Part shown: positions 11,127 through 22,589 of the stretch, piece after piece
How the letters are laid out: each line of letters begins with the position of its first letter
Position numbering within the stretch: position 1 is the first letter of the stretch
From: Molossus alvarezi
Lineage: Eukaryota > Chordata > Mammalia > Chiroptera > Molossidae
Direction: 5' to 3'
Assembly: GCA_037176705.1 (NCBI GenBank)
Contig: CM073899.1
Coordinates: forward strand, 7,998,001-8,062,000
Length of the DNA: 64,000 bases
The notes under the pieces: generated by a model
What the model was told of the DNA's origin: nothing
Databases searched by the model: none
The model's input: only the letters and a program-made list of their open reading frames with translations
Position numbers and translations under genes: made by a program

Positions 11127-12900
11127 GATGTGAATGTTGGTATGTTTGAAGTTGTCCCAGAGGCTCCCTACACTGTCTTTATTTTTTTAAATTTTTTTGC
11201 TGTTCTGATTTGGTGTTATGTGCTTCCTTATATTCCAAATACTGATTTGATTCTCAGCTTCATCTATTCTACTATTGATTTCCTGTAAATTATTTTTCAT
11301 TTCCTTTAGTGCATCCTTCATTTCTCACTGGCCCTCTTTTATGCTGTCGAGATTCTCACTAAGTTTATTGAGCATCGTTATTATAACCAGTGTTTTGAAC
11401 ACTGCATCTAGTAGAGTGCTCATTTCCACTTTTTCTCTGGAGATTTCTTCTGTTCTATCATTTGTAACACATTTCTCTTACTCCTCATTTTGGAAGCCTC
11501 TCTGTGTTTGTTTGTATTAAATAGAGCTGCTATGTCTTCTGGGCTTGATGGGCTGGCCTAATGTAATAGGTGTTCTGCAGGGTTCAGTGGTACAGCCTCA
11601 CTGATCATCCAAGCTGGGCAATTCAAGTGTGCCCTCCATGTGAGCTATGTACATCTTCCTCTTGTAGTTGAGCCTTGATTGCTGTTGGCATGTCAATGGA
11701 AGAGATTTACCACCAGGCCTATTAGATGCAAGAACTGGCTGTGCCCACTGACCACCAACCTCCAACCACTGTGGAAGATCATCTGTTCAGGGCCTCACGC
11801 CAAAGAGCAGAACTTACTTGAGTAGGGCTCTGGTGTCCTCTTGAGTGTACCTCTTGAGTGTGTCACTTGAGGAGGTGGTTGAGTAATAATACTTTGACAT
11901 TTTCTGAAGCTGTCCACCGGGGGCGCTGGTTCTGTAGCCTACTGGGAGGTGCAGTTCAAGGTTAGTCATTGCCTGTGTTTGGCTTGGGGCCACTCGGCAA
12001 GAGCAAAAATGTAATCTGCAGATTGTGGCTCCTTGTGCTGGGCTTGGAGGTGCCTAGGTGAGGCCAATCTGTAAACAAAGGCTGGCAGCTGCTAGTGCCA
12101 GGTCTGGGGCTAACTTAGTGAGAGGAACAGTGTACACAAGGCCAGATGCTACTTCTTTGAGAGATTTTAGAAAAATCTAAAGCATTATCCAAGACAGGCC
12201 ATTCGTATGAAAAAGCAAATAGAAATAGCTTGGGTAAACCTAAAAATTGGAGAGAACGAAGTCTCAGGAAATCAGCAGGGCAAAGCAAACAGTGCGAACC
12301 AGGTTGCTGGGTCTCAGATTTGGTGCCTGCCTGCTGGCTCTGTAGGAGGGGTTTGGGCCAGCACTTCTGTCAGAGAGAAAGTTGCCCCCCCAGCTCTTGT
12401 TCTGATGCCTGACAATTTAGTTCCTTCCCATATGTCCCTGGTGCCTTTCAAGCTTCTGCCCCAGCCCTGGAGCTCAGAGGGAGTGAGCCTGCACAAGTCC
12501 ATGCACTAGCCCTTTGGGACAAATTACCTGGAACGCCAGCTGCCCTCTGTCTTCCTTACTCTCAATGTCCGCTGGTTTTTACAACCAGAAGTCATGGGGA
12601 TTTCTCTTGCTGTCACTGGAACTCTGAGCTGGGGACCAGGTGTGGAGCTGGGACCTCTGCAGCTAAGTTATCCATCCCAGCTTTTATCTGCCACATGTGT
12701 GTGTGAGACCAACCCTTTCTACATCTATGCTCCTCCTACCAGTCCTCAATGTGGCTTCTGCTATAAGTCCTCACAGTAGCACTTGCCTTCAGCCAGACTT
12801 CAGGTGGTTCTGAATGATGGTTGCCCTGTAGTGTAGTCATAATTTTGCTGTGGTTGTGGGAACAGGCTAGTACAGTGTTTGCCTCTGTTCCTCCAGTCTT

Positions 12901-13070
12901 TGTATAGTGATTTGTCTCATGACCTCACTTCTCTGATGCATAAGAAGAATTGTTAATTTTCAGTTTGTTCAGTTTTGTCAAATATGACAAATAGCATATG
13001 TGGCAAAAAAAAAATGTTTATTATCTGGTCCTTCACAGAAAAAGTTTGGCAACCCTTGGTCTACAATAAT
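12901..13070 (-). mobile_element. Possible non-autonomous hAT DNA transposon end
   Basis: The segment ttattatctggtccttcaca followed by aaaagtttggcaacccttgg (12998-13065) matches the terminal part of a common mammalian hAT MITE whose inner part may appear near 3190. The partner inverted repeat was not located. Confidence 0.45.
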
Positions 13071-13600
13071 TCTCCAGGTTTATTCTGGTTTCTGTACAGG
13101 AAATAATTGTGAAATGAACAGAAAGATGAGAAAGGACATAAACTCTGCATTCTCTTGGTCTCTATGACACTAATCTCCACCCCTCCTCCATGACTATATT
13201 TATATATGTAATAATTATAATATTTCATTAGAATTTTTATTTAATATGTAATTCTAATTTTTTAAAATCATTTTACAGTGTCTGTAGGAACTTTTGTGCT
13301 ACCCATTATTTAACTTTTCAGTTTAGATATTTTTATTTTATCTCTTTATGTTTTAATTATTCTAAGTGCTTATTAATTTGATACTTTCAACTAGCCAACT
13401 TTTTGTATTTTAAATATTCTCAATTATTTGCCTGTTTATTTTGATTTGTGCTCAAACTTTTATAATTTTACAGTTATATTATTATGAATATAGGTGAAAC
13501 AGAATACAGGATACCAATATTTATTAAACAGACTCTATATAATCTCTCTCTATATATAAATAATTATTTTATACACCATAAGTATACAGACCATATGTAG
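13071..13600. other. AT-rich unclassified DNA
   Basis: No gene is seen. TA-rich microsatellite-like stretches occur at 13540-13630. Confidence 0.4.
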
Positions 13601-13867
13601 TAAATATGTATATATAATATATATATTCTATTTATTTTCAACAAAGGTGTAAAGGTAATTAGTTGGAGAAATTATAGCTTTTTCACCAAATAGTATTAGA
13701 ATAATTGGATATTCATATGGGGGGAAAAAATTCAGCCTTTACACCAATTACAAAAATCAACTCAAAATGGCTCATAAACCTAAAGGCAAAACCTACTTAA
13801 AAAAATATAAGAGAAAATTCTTATGACCTTGAGTTAACCAAATATTTACTTTATACTGTACCAAAAG

Positions 13868-13995
13868 CACAAGCAATTTTTTTTTAATATTTTTGTTACA
13901 GATGTTTCTCCTTTTTCCCCCCCAGACACCCTTCTCCCAATCCCTCCCACCCCCAGCATTGTTGTCTGTGTCCATTGGAAACACAAGCAATTTTT
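13868..13995 (-). mobile_element. 100-bp 5'-truncated young L1 with 13-14-bp TSD
   Basis: The L1 3'UTR motif tttttgttacagatgtttct is flanked by cacaagcaatttt at 13868-13880 and again at 13982-13994. Extreme 5' truncation of this kind is typical of L1 insertion. Confidence 0.85.
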
Positions 13996-14540
13996 AAAAG
14001 CTATGTATGAACTGGATTTATTAGAATTTCAAACATCTTCTAGTTGGAAAGATACTGTTAAAAGGATGAAAAGATACGCCATACACAGGGAAAATATACT
14101 TGCAACCACATATCTGATAGAATACTTATCATAGTATTAAAAAAAAAAACACTCAGAACTTAACAAGCAACCCATTAAAATATTGGGTAAAATATTTTGA
14201 AAGACACTTCACAAAATAAGCTATTTGGATGGCAAATAAATACATAAAAGATGCTCAACATAATTAGGTTTTAGGGAAATGCATATTAAAATTATAATGG
14301 CATACCACTACTGAGCTAATAAAAAGTCTAACTTTAAAAGACTAATTATACCAAGTGCTAGAAAAATTATGAAACATGAAGCAACTGAAAATTCAATCAC
14401 ACAGCCACTTAGTAAAACAGTTTGACAGTTTCATAAAATGATATTATATACTTACTCTGTAATATATCATCCCACTCTTGGTTGTTTACCCAAGAAGAAT
14501 AAAAGCATATGTTCCTACATGTCTTTGTTATATTGCATTT

Positions 14541-14783
14541 TTTAAAATCTTCACCTGAAGATATTTTTCCATTTATCTTCAGATAGAGCCAGAGGGAGAA
14601 AGGGAGGAAGAGAGAGAGAAACATCAACATGAGAGAGACAAATCAATTAGTTGCCTCCTGCATGACTCCAACCAGGGCCAGGGACAAACTGCAACCCAGG
14701 TACGTGCCTTTGGCCGGAATCAAACCCAGGACTCTTTGGTCCACAGGCCAACACTCTAACTGCTGAGCCAAACTGGCCAGGGC
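14541..14783 (-). mobile_element. Ves SINE, hairpin-tail subtype
   Basis: Reverse orientation, with the head at 14783 (aaactggccagggc). The tail palindrome reads atcttca gg tgaagat on the SINE strand. This keeps pairing while differing at one base pair from the other copies. Confidence 0.92.
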
Positions 14784-15211
14784 TCTCTGTGTTAACAGCC
14801 AATCTAAAAGCAACCCAAATATCTATCAATAGATAAATGCATAAACAAAAACAAATTGTGGTATATCACATGAAGAATAGGGTTCTCCAATAGAAAAGAC
14901 TAAAGTATTGATACATGCAACATCACGGATATAGAATCGTATACTCAAAATTCTGAATATGTAAACTAACTTGTAGTTTGATTACCTGCAATTCGATTAG
15001 AGGGGAAACAGGAGAGTTAGCAAAGAAGAATTGCAAAAGGGTGCAGAGAAACTTTTGAGAGATGTAATTATGTTTATTATTGTAATTATTAGGATAATTT
15101 TATGGATATATATGTTAAAATATTAAACTGCATACTTTAAATATGGGCAGTTTCATGAATGTCAATTATATCTCAATAATATCATTAAAAAAACTACAGA
15201 AACAGTGTTTT

Positions 15212-15317
15212 AAAAAGTTACAAAAATTGCCCTGGCCGGTTTGGCTCAGCGGTTGGAGCGTCGGCCTGTGGTACAGAGAGTCCCGGGTTCGGTTCCCACT
15301 AAAAAGTTACAAAAATT
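15212..15317 (+). mobile_element. 72-bp tailless Ves head between perfect 17-bp direct repeats
   Basis: Bases 15229-15300 are only the tRNA-like head of the SINE, ending just after the B box (gggttcggttcccact). There is no body and no separate A tail. The repeat aaaaagttacaaaaatt occurs at 15212-15228 and 15301-15317. A 3'-truncated SINE RNA was therefore probably reverse-transcribed by priming within the target. The sequence is nearly consensus, so it is young. Confidence 0.9.
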
Positions 15318-15339
15318 TATAGTAAAATATTTTATGTCT

Positions 15340-15551
15340 CTCTCTTTTTTTTTAAATTGATTTTAGAGAGAAAAGAAGGGAGAAGGAGATATATAAATAT
15401 CATTGAGAGAGAACATCGATTGGCTGCCTCCTGCACCACCCACACTGGGGATCAATCAGCAACCCGGGCATGTGCCCTGACCAGGAATCAAACCTACGAC
15501 CTCTCAGTCCATGGGACAGTGCTCAATCTACTGAGCCACACTGACTGGGCC
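15340..15551 (-). mobile_element. Ves SINE, AATAAA-type tail
   Basis: Reverse orientation; inverted head gagccacactgactgggc at the right end, and gattttagagagaaaag (A-tail side) at the left. Confidence 0.92.
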
Positions 15552-15711
15552 ATTTTACTTCTCTTGATTAATGTTCCATGAACACTTCAAACTAATGTAT
15601 GGCTAAAATTGTTAGGTAAAGTGTTTTACAAATATAAATTAGGTCAAGCTGATTAATAATGTTCAAGGCTGTTATAACTCTACTTATATTTTAATTTTTT
15701 TCAGCACTTTC

Positions 15712-15977
15712 TGATATTTATTTATTTATTTTTTTTATACTCACCCAAGGACATTTTTCCATTTGTTTTTGTTCAGATAGAGTGGAAGGAAGAGATAGAG
15801 AGAGAAACATCAGTGTGAAAGGGACACATCGAGTGGTTGTCACCCGCATGACCCAACCAGGGCCAGGGAAAAACTGCAACCAAGGTACGTGCCCTTAGTG
15901 GGAATTGAACCCAGGTCTCTCTGGACCACAGGCCAACACTCTAACCGCTGAGCCAAACCAGCCAGGGTTGATATTTA
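15712..15977 (-). mobile_element. Ves SINE, hairpin-tail subtype, with 9-bp TSD
   Basis: The body runs 15721-15968, with tgatattta on both sides (15712-15720 and 15969-15977). The tail palindrome is partly decayed. Confidence 0.92.
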
Positions 15978-16096
15978 AATTTTTAATAATGTTTCAATAG
16001 ATATCTATTTTACCCTTTACTATTTCTTTTGAACTTCCAACATCTTTATTTTTCCTAGAAACCAGATGTAGTTAACTCTTAAAAGCAAGCCACTTT

Positions 16097-16326
16097 TCAA
16101 TACTTGTTTTTCCCTTTACTGATTTTTAGAGAGAGAGGAAATGAGAGGGAGAGAGCGATAGAAACAATGGTGAGAGAGAACATCGATTGGCCATCCCCTG
16201 CATGCCCCCCACTGGGGATTGGACCCACAAACTGGGCATGTGTCCTGATCAGGAATTGAACTAGCGACCTCTTGGTGCATGAGTTGATGCTCAGCCACTG
16301 AGCCACACTGGCCAGACTCAATACTT
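16097..16326 (-). mobile_element. Ves SINE with 9-bp TSD
   Basis: The body runs 16106-16317 and is flanked by tcaatactt (16097-16105 and 16318-16326). Confidence 0.93.
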
Positions 16327-16918
16327 TAAAATTCAGAGTTCAGGTTATTTTATTTTCACAAACTACACTTCATCATTTTAACATGTGAAAATGGGTTCAA
16401 GACCTGGTAAACTAATTTGAAGCAGTTATATTGAAAAATTTAATCAATATTGATAGAACTACACAAATTAAAATTCCATAGGCAACATCTAGCCTTTACC
16501 ATTATAGAAGTCAGAACTTTGACCATTATATAACAGTTTGCATAAAATTGCAAATTACTCTTCCTTTTCTATTCTAAATAGTATGTTGTATTGCATGCAA
16601 CAGATCACTCGTAAAACTTTTCAGACAATATTTAAAGCAGTACTTAGAAGTTATCCTCCTCTTTATTTAGATGTACGTGACATCAAAATTAGTTGTTTTA
16701 CACCCTCTGTGGACTCCAGAAGAGCATGCTTATAGATCATCTCATTCTTAGAAAAATCAGTCTGACACAGCACAACCAACCATCTTTGACATATACTAAA
16801 TTTTTACTATTTTCCGTGATATTTTGTCTTTGAATAAATCAATTTTCTACAACTCTAAAAATATCTTTTAGCATTTTTTTTAGTGTGAATTCATTGAAAA
16901 GTATCCATTTTTGCTTGT
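16327..16918. other. AT-rich unclassified DNA
   Basis: No recognised gene or repeat lies between two SINEs. The 65-codon open frame at 16538-16735 has no supporting features. Confidence 0.4.
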
Positions 16919-17182
16919 CAGAAGTGTCTTTTTTTTTTTTTTTATCCTCACCTGAGGACATTTTCCCACTTTTTGTTCAGATAGAGTGGGAGGGAGATAG
17001 AGGAAGAGAGAGGTGAAAGGGACACATCGAGTGGCTGCTACCCACATGACCCAACCAGGGCCAGGGACAAACTGCAACGGAGGTATGTGCTCTTAGCGGG
17101 AAACGAACCCAGGTCTCTCTGGACTGCAGGCCGACGCTCTAACCGCTGAGCCAAACCGGCCAGGGCCAGAAGTGTCTTTTTT
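16919..17182 (-). mobile_element. Young Ves SINE, hairpin-tail subtype, with long TSD
   Basis: The body runs about 16936-17166 and the head aaaccggccagggc is near consensus. The repeat cagaagtgtctttttt occurs at 16919 and 17167. The tail reads tcctca gg tgagga on the SINE strand, a perfect short hairpin. Confidence 0.94.
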
Positions 17183-17409
17183 TAACCCTCACCATTAAAC
17201 CTTTTTAAAGCTTTTTCTTAGTCCTCCAGTAAATACGATCCCTTTCTCCTTTTTAATCTCCATAATATTTGATTGTGTACTTCTCACCAAGGATTTACCA
17301 TAGTTTTTTGTCTGCTTATGGTTTCACTCTTATAAATGCCTTTGGGCAGTAACCATCTATTATGCATTTTTGTAGTCCTCACCCTTGCTAGCCAGTGTCT
17401 ATCACATTT

Positions 17410-17765
17410 GTAAAAAATTTTCTTATGTATTGGTTTCAGGTCTATGGCTTAGTTGTTAGACAATCATATATTTTACATAATGTTCCCTCAATATTTCTGG
17501 TACCCCACCTGGCAGAATACATTTTTATCACAAAGATTGGCTATATTTCCCATGTTTTCCTTACTTCCCCGTGACTATTCTGTAGCTACCAATTCATGCT
17601 TCTTAGTCCCTCCACCTTCTTCACACAGTGCCCCAGCCACCCCCTCCCTCCGCAAACCACAAGTTCTCTCTCTGTATATGCAAGTCTGTTTCAGTTCTGT
17701 CTCTGTATTGTTTGTTTATTTTGCTCTTTAGATTCCACATATAAGTGACATCTCTGCATCTTTTA
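17410..17765 (-). mobile_element. L1/HAL1-type 3' end fragment
   Basis: It shares its order of motifs with 10390-10600 (cttccccgtgactattctgt, accaattcatgcttcttagt). This is an L1-type 3' terminal region on the minus strand, more diverged than its neighbour. Confidence 0.6.
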
Positions 17766-17799
17766 ATCTTCACATATTTGTCTCCCCTCCCCCTGCTTT

Positions 17800-18685
17800 T
17801 TTTTTTTTCCCCAGTTTATATCCAATTTCAAAGCATTGTGGTCAAAGCATATATTTGGTACTATTTCAATCTTTTTAAATAAAAAGATTGAAAATCTTTT
17901 GGTACTATTTTAATCTTTTTAAATAAAAAGATTGTTGAGGCTAGTTTTGTATCCTAACATATATGGTCTATTCTTGAGAATGTTCCATATGCACTAAAGA
18001 AGAATATATAGTCTGATGTTTTAAGTTGAAAGACCCTGTAAATGTCTATTATGTCCACTTGATCTACTGTGTCATTTAAGGCCAATATATCTGTATTGAT
18101 TTTCTGTTTGGATGTTCTTTCCATCGCTCTCAGTGGGGCATTTACATCCCCTACTATAATTGTTTTTGTCAGTTTCTCTCTTTCATTGTGTTAGTGGTTG
18201 CTTCATAAAATTTGGTGCTCCCTGATTGGGTGTATTATGTCTTTTTGATATGTTGATACTTTTATCATTATAAACTGTACATCTTTGAAATATTTTCTGT
18301 CAGATACAAATATGGCTACACCTGTTTTTATTAGATGCCATTTGTTTGGATCATCATTTTCCACCCTTTCAATTTGAGTCTTTATTTGTCCTTGCAGGGG
18401 AGATATATCTCCTGAAAGCAGCATATAGTTGTTGTTGTTTTTTTATTCAATCTGCTACTTTGCAACATTTTATTGGTGAGTTCAGTCCATTTACATTTAA
18501 GGTAATTATTGATATATGAGGATTTCCTATAGCCATTTTATCTTTTGTTTTCTGGTAGCTATGTTTCTTGTCCTTTGTGTTTCTTTCTGCTATTTTAATT
18601 TGGTGGATTCTATGATTTCTTTTCCTTTGTTTCTTTTTTTTATGTTATCGGTCTCAGTTCTAGATTTTTATTTGTGTGTTACCAA
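17800..18685 (-). mobile_element. Old L1 ORF2 endonuclease-region remnant
   Basis: The minus strand corresponds to the ORF2 endonuclease region (plus-strand text gtctattatgtccacttgat and catttacatcccctactata), parallel to 30300-30450 in the better preserved L1. The 18203-18424 frame is a fragment of it. A local duplication of a 40-base segment is visible at 17860-17935. Confidence 0.7.
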
Positions 18686-19370
18686 GCTGGAATTGAGGAA
18701 GTAAAACTATCACTTTTTGCAGAGCACATGATTCTTTATATAAAAAACTCTAAGGACTCCACCAAAAAAACTATTAAAAACAGTATAGAGCTCGACCAGT
18801 GTGGTTCATTTGGTTGAGTTTAATACCACACACCAACAGGTCGCCAGTTTCATTCCCAGTCAGGGCACATTCCCAGGATGTGGGCTCAATCCACTGCAGG
18901 GAGTGTGCAGGAGGCAGCCAACCGATGTTTCCCTCTCTCTCTCTTTCCCTCTCCCCTCCCTTCTCTCTAAAATCAATAAAAACATATTTTTAAAAACCAA
19001 TATACAAATACAGCAAAGTTGCAGGATACAAAATCAATGTACAAATATTCATCACATTCCTATACACTGAAATGAAATTTCAGAAAAACAAATAAAAAAT
19101 AATTACTCTTGCAATTGCAGCAAAAGAATAAAATGCCTAGGAATAAACTTAACAAAGGATGTGAAGGACCTGATAATTTCATGACATTATTAAAATAAAT
19201 TGAAGAAGACACAAAGATATGGAAAGTTATTTCATGTTCATGGATTGGAAGAATCAACGTAGTTAAAATGACCATATTACCTAAAGCAATATACAGATTT
19301 AATACCAACGGCATTAAAAAAAATAAATAAACAAAACATTAGCATATTTGTAAGGAACCACAAAATAGTT
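18686..19370 (+). mobile_element. L1 ORF2 reverse-transcriptase remnant, opposite orientation
   Basis: The plus strand encodes the RT region around the catalytic F-A-D-D box, here mutated (FAEHM), followed after a SINE by the downstream ORF2 segment (atgcctaggaataaacttaa). It lies head to head with the minus-strand piece at 17800-18685. This fits a 5'-inverted L1 or two separate insertions. Confidence 0.65.
18790..18993 (+). mobile_element. Ves SINE, AATAAA-type tail
   Basis: The head ctcgaccagtgtggttcatt is diverged, followed by a B-box-like gccagtttcattcccag, a CT-rich body and aaaatcaataaaaac. It is inserted in the plus-strand L1 RT remnant. Confidence 0.88.
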
Positions 19371-19801
19371 GCCCATATATAGGTGGGTTTATTTCTGGGC
19401 TCTCAACTCAGTTTTATTGGTTTGTATACCTGTTTTTCTGCTAACATACAGTTTGATGATTGATGCTTTGTAGAGTAATTTAAAGTCAGGGAATATGATA
19501 TCCTCTGCTTTGTTTTTTTTCTTCAGGATTTCTTTGGCTATTTAGGGTATTTTGTGGTATTTTGTTGAGTGTTGCATTACTGATTCAATCTATTTACTTG
19601 TTATAGTTCTATTTTAAAAATTCTATTTTTTTTCTTCAGTTACTTCTGGTAATTTGTGTATTTCTAGGAATTTGTCCACCTCATCTTTGTTACTGTCATT
19701 TGATGTGTACAATTGTTTGCAGTATTCTCTTCTAATCCTTTTTTTTATTTTGTAAGGTTAGCTGTGAGGCCTCACTTCCACTTCTGATTTTAGTTATTTG
19801 T

Positions 19802-19852
<51 letters not shown>

Positions 19853-20430
19853 TCCTCATCTCTCTGTCAGTCTAGCTAAAGGTTAATAATTTTGTTGACC
19901 TTTGCAAGGAAGCAACTTTTGGATTGATCTGTTCTCTCTACTACTTTTCTATACTAAATTTAATCTTTTTTTTCATCTTCATTATTTTCTCCCTTATACC
20001 GGCGATACATTTAGTTCACTTTTATTTTTCTATTTCCTTAAGTTGCAAAGTTGGGTTATTGATTTGAGATATTTTCTTTCTTTCTTTTTGCTTGTAAATG
20101 TAGCTATTTACTGATATAAATTTTCTCTGAATACTACTGCTTTTTCTGTATTTCATAAATTCTAATATGTTGTACTTTCATTTTCATTTACCTCTATTTT
20201 CCAGTGTACCTAGGGAATTCTTTTGTGATAATTGATTATTTAAAAGTATGTTGTTGAATTTTTATATATTTATAAATTTTTATTAATTTTGGCATTATTG
20301 ATCTGCTGTTTTATTTAAATTGGCCAAAAATGTTTTACATGATTTTATTAATTTTTTAAATTTATTTACATATGTTCTGTGGTCAAATATAAAATCAATT
20401 CTGAACAATGTCTATATTAGTACTTCTCTC
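19371..20430 (-). mobile_element. Old L1 ORF2 remnant
   Basis: The minus-strand ORF2 region is recognisable by tgggctctcaactcagtttt and aggaatttgtccacctcatc, which match the order seen at 28130-29560. It contains a (TC)n microsatellite. Confidence 0.6.
19806..19845. repeat. (TC)n microsatellite
   Basis: About twenty uninterrupted CT dinucleotides inside the old L1. Confidence 0.95.
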
Positions 20431-22123
20431 TAGAAAACTATTTTATTTATTTTTAAAAATTTTTTTTATTAATTTATTTTTGTTACAGATGTTTCTCATT
20501 TTCCCCCCATTGACACCCTCTTCCTCTATTCCCTGCTCCATCTCCAACTTTGTTGTCTATGTTCATTGGTCATACATACATGCACGTAAGTTCTGTGGTT
20601 TATTTCTTCTCCCACAAACTCCCCCTCCTCTGAGGCTTGTCAGTCTGTACCCCACCTCCATGTCTCTGGGTTAATTTTGTTCAGCAGTTTGTTTAGTTCA
20701 TTATATTCCACAAATAAGTGAGATCATGTGATATTTCTTTTTCTCGCTTGGCTTGTTTTGCTTAGCATAATACCCTCCAGGTCCTTCCATGCCATCTCAA
20801 AGGATTAAGAGATCTTTCTTTCTTACAGCTGCATAGTATTCCATTGTGTACCGCAGCTTTTTATCCACTCATCTACTAATGGACATTTGGGTTATTTCCA
20901 GATCTTAGCTATTGAAAGTAGTGTATCTATGAACATGGGGTACATATATCCTTTCTGATTGGTGTTTCAGGTTTCTTAGGGTATATTCCTAGAAGTGGGA
21001 TCACTGGGTCAAATGGAAGTTCAATTTTTAACTTTTTGAGGTAACATCATAGTGTTTTCCACAGTGGCTGCACCAGTCTGCATTCCCACCAGCACAATAC
21101 TAGAATCCACTTTTCTCCACACCTTCGCCAACACTGGTTGTTTGATGATTTATTGATGGCAGCCATTCTGACAGGTGTGAGGTGATACCTCATTGTTGTT
21201 TTAATTTGCATCTCTCTGATGATTAGTGATATTGAGAATTTCTTCATATGTCTTTTGGCCATTTGTATGTCCCTTTTGGAGAGGTGTTTATTTAGGTCCT
21301 CTGCCCATTTTTTAAATTGGGTTCTTTGTCTTCCTTTTGTTGAGTTGTATGAGCACTCTATATATTTTGAAAATTAACCCCTTATCTGATGCATCATTGG
21401 CAATTATGGTTTCCCATATAGTGGGATCCCTTTCCGTTTTGATGGTTGTTTCTTTTGCTGTGCAGAAGCTTTTGAGTTTGATGTAGTCCCATGTGTTCAT
21501 TTTATCCTTTGTTTCTATTGCCTTAGGTGATGTATCAGTGAAAATTCTGCTGTGTATGATGTCCAAAATTTTCTTGCCTACATTTTCTTCTAGAATTTTT
21601 ATGGATTCACAAGTTACATTTAAGTCTTTTATACATTTTGAGTTTATTCCCATGTATGATGTAAGTTGGTATTCTAGCTTCATTTTTTTGCATGTGCTGT
21701 CTAATTTTCCCAACACCATTTATTGAAGAGACTGTCTTGACTCCATTGTACGCTTTGCCACCTTTGTCAAATATTAATTGAGCATATTGCCTTGGGTCAA
21801 TTTCTGGGTTCTCTGTTCTGTTCCATTGATCTATATGCCTGTTTTTGTGTCAGTACCAGGCTGGTTTGATTACATTGGCTTTGTGGTTAACTTGAAATCT
21901 GGTAATGTGATCCCTCCTACTTTGTTCTTCTTTTTCAAGATTGCTGTGGCTATTCGGGGTCTTTTTTTATATATATATAAACTTTTGGAGTGTTTGTTCT
22001 AGTTCTGTGAAGTATGTCATTGGTATTTTCATGGGGATTGCATTGAATCTATAGATTGCTTTGGGTAGTATGGACATTTTAATGATGTTGATTCTTCCAA
22101 TTCATGAATAGAAAACTATTTTA
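20431..22123 (-). mobile_element. 5'-truncated young L1 with 15-bp target-site duplication
   Basis: The L1 body runs 20446-22108 and is flanked by tagaaaactatttta at 20431-20445 and 22109-22123. It holds the 3'UTR (from tttttgttacagatgtttct) and the C-terminal part of ORF2. The frames at 21312-21719 and 21047-21262 are pieces of that ORF2. It is 5'-truncated and frame-broken, so it cannot move on its own. Confidence 0.9.
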
Positions 22124-22589
22124 AATTTTTCTTTTAATTTATGATATATATCTAATTGTTATGTTATCTTGCACAATATAATAGATATATATCTTAGTGT
22201 AATTTCATTCTTTTGTCAATTTAATATTTTTTTATTCTAATTATCTTAGAGTTTAGTTTCTATTTTCTTAAGGTGGGAATTTTAATTCTATTCAGTTTTT
22301 TTTCTAAAGTTAAAAGTTTAAAATTTACTAAACTAGAAAATATTCCAAATATTTTATTGCTTTTAAATTTCAATAAATTTTATATTTTTTCTTTCATTTT
22401 ACATATTGAAATATGATTTACTTATGACTGTATTAATTAAATTCTACTCTTTTTGTTCTTGTTTCATTGTTAACTTTTTCTTATTGATTGTGCTAACAAT
22501 TATAATTTGAATATTTCCAATTTTTGATGTTGTTAGATATTTTATTTTATTTTTTTAAAGTGAAAGTTGGTTTTTTGTTGCTGTTGTTT
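22124..22589. other. AT-rich, probably old L1 continued
   Basis: Very AT-rich, with no open frame. It continues the sequence into which the L1 at 20446 inserted; assignment is weak. Confidence 0.35.

Larger units (their letters stand above)
10121..12900 (-). mobile_element. HAL1-like element (ORF1-only L1 derivative)
   Basis: On the minus strand the order is: 5'UTR (12900 to about 11540), ORF1 (about 11530 to 10690), then a 3' end (10650 to 10121). There is no ORF2 sequence between ORF1 and the 3' end. The open piece 10884-11126 encodes part of the ORF1 RNA-binding domain (ENFPNLIKETDIQVQEVQ). HAL1 elements are known L1 derivatives that kept only ORF1 and depend on L1 for mobilisation. The 5'UTR matches the one at 54225-55600. 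All frames are broken. A secondary ORF2 deletion in an ordinary L1 is the alternative, but the second copy has the same structure. Confidence 0.7.
13601..15190 (+). mobile_element. Old L1, ORF2 C-terminal and 3' portion
   Basis: The plus strand carries decayed ORF2 C-terminal sequence: gaaattatagctttttcacc, then aaaatcaactcaaaatggctc, then a late part with aacccaaatatctatcaata. It is interrupted by an L1 3' fragment at 13881 and a SINE at 14541. Stops occur in every frame. Confidence 0.7.
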
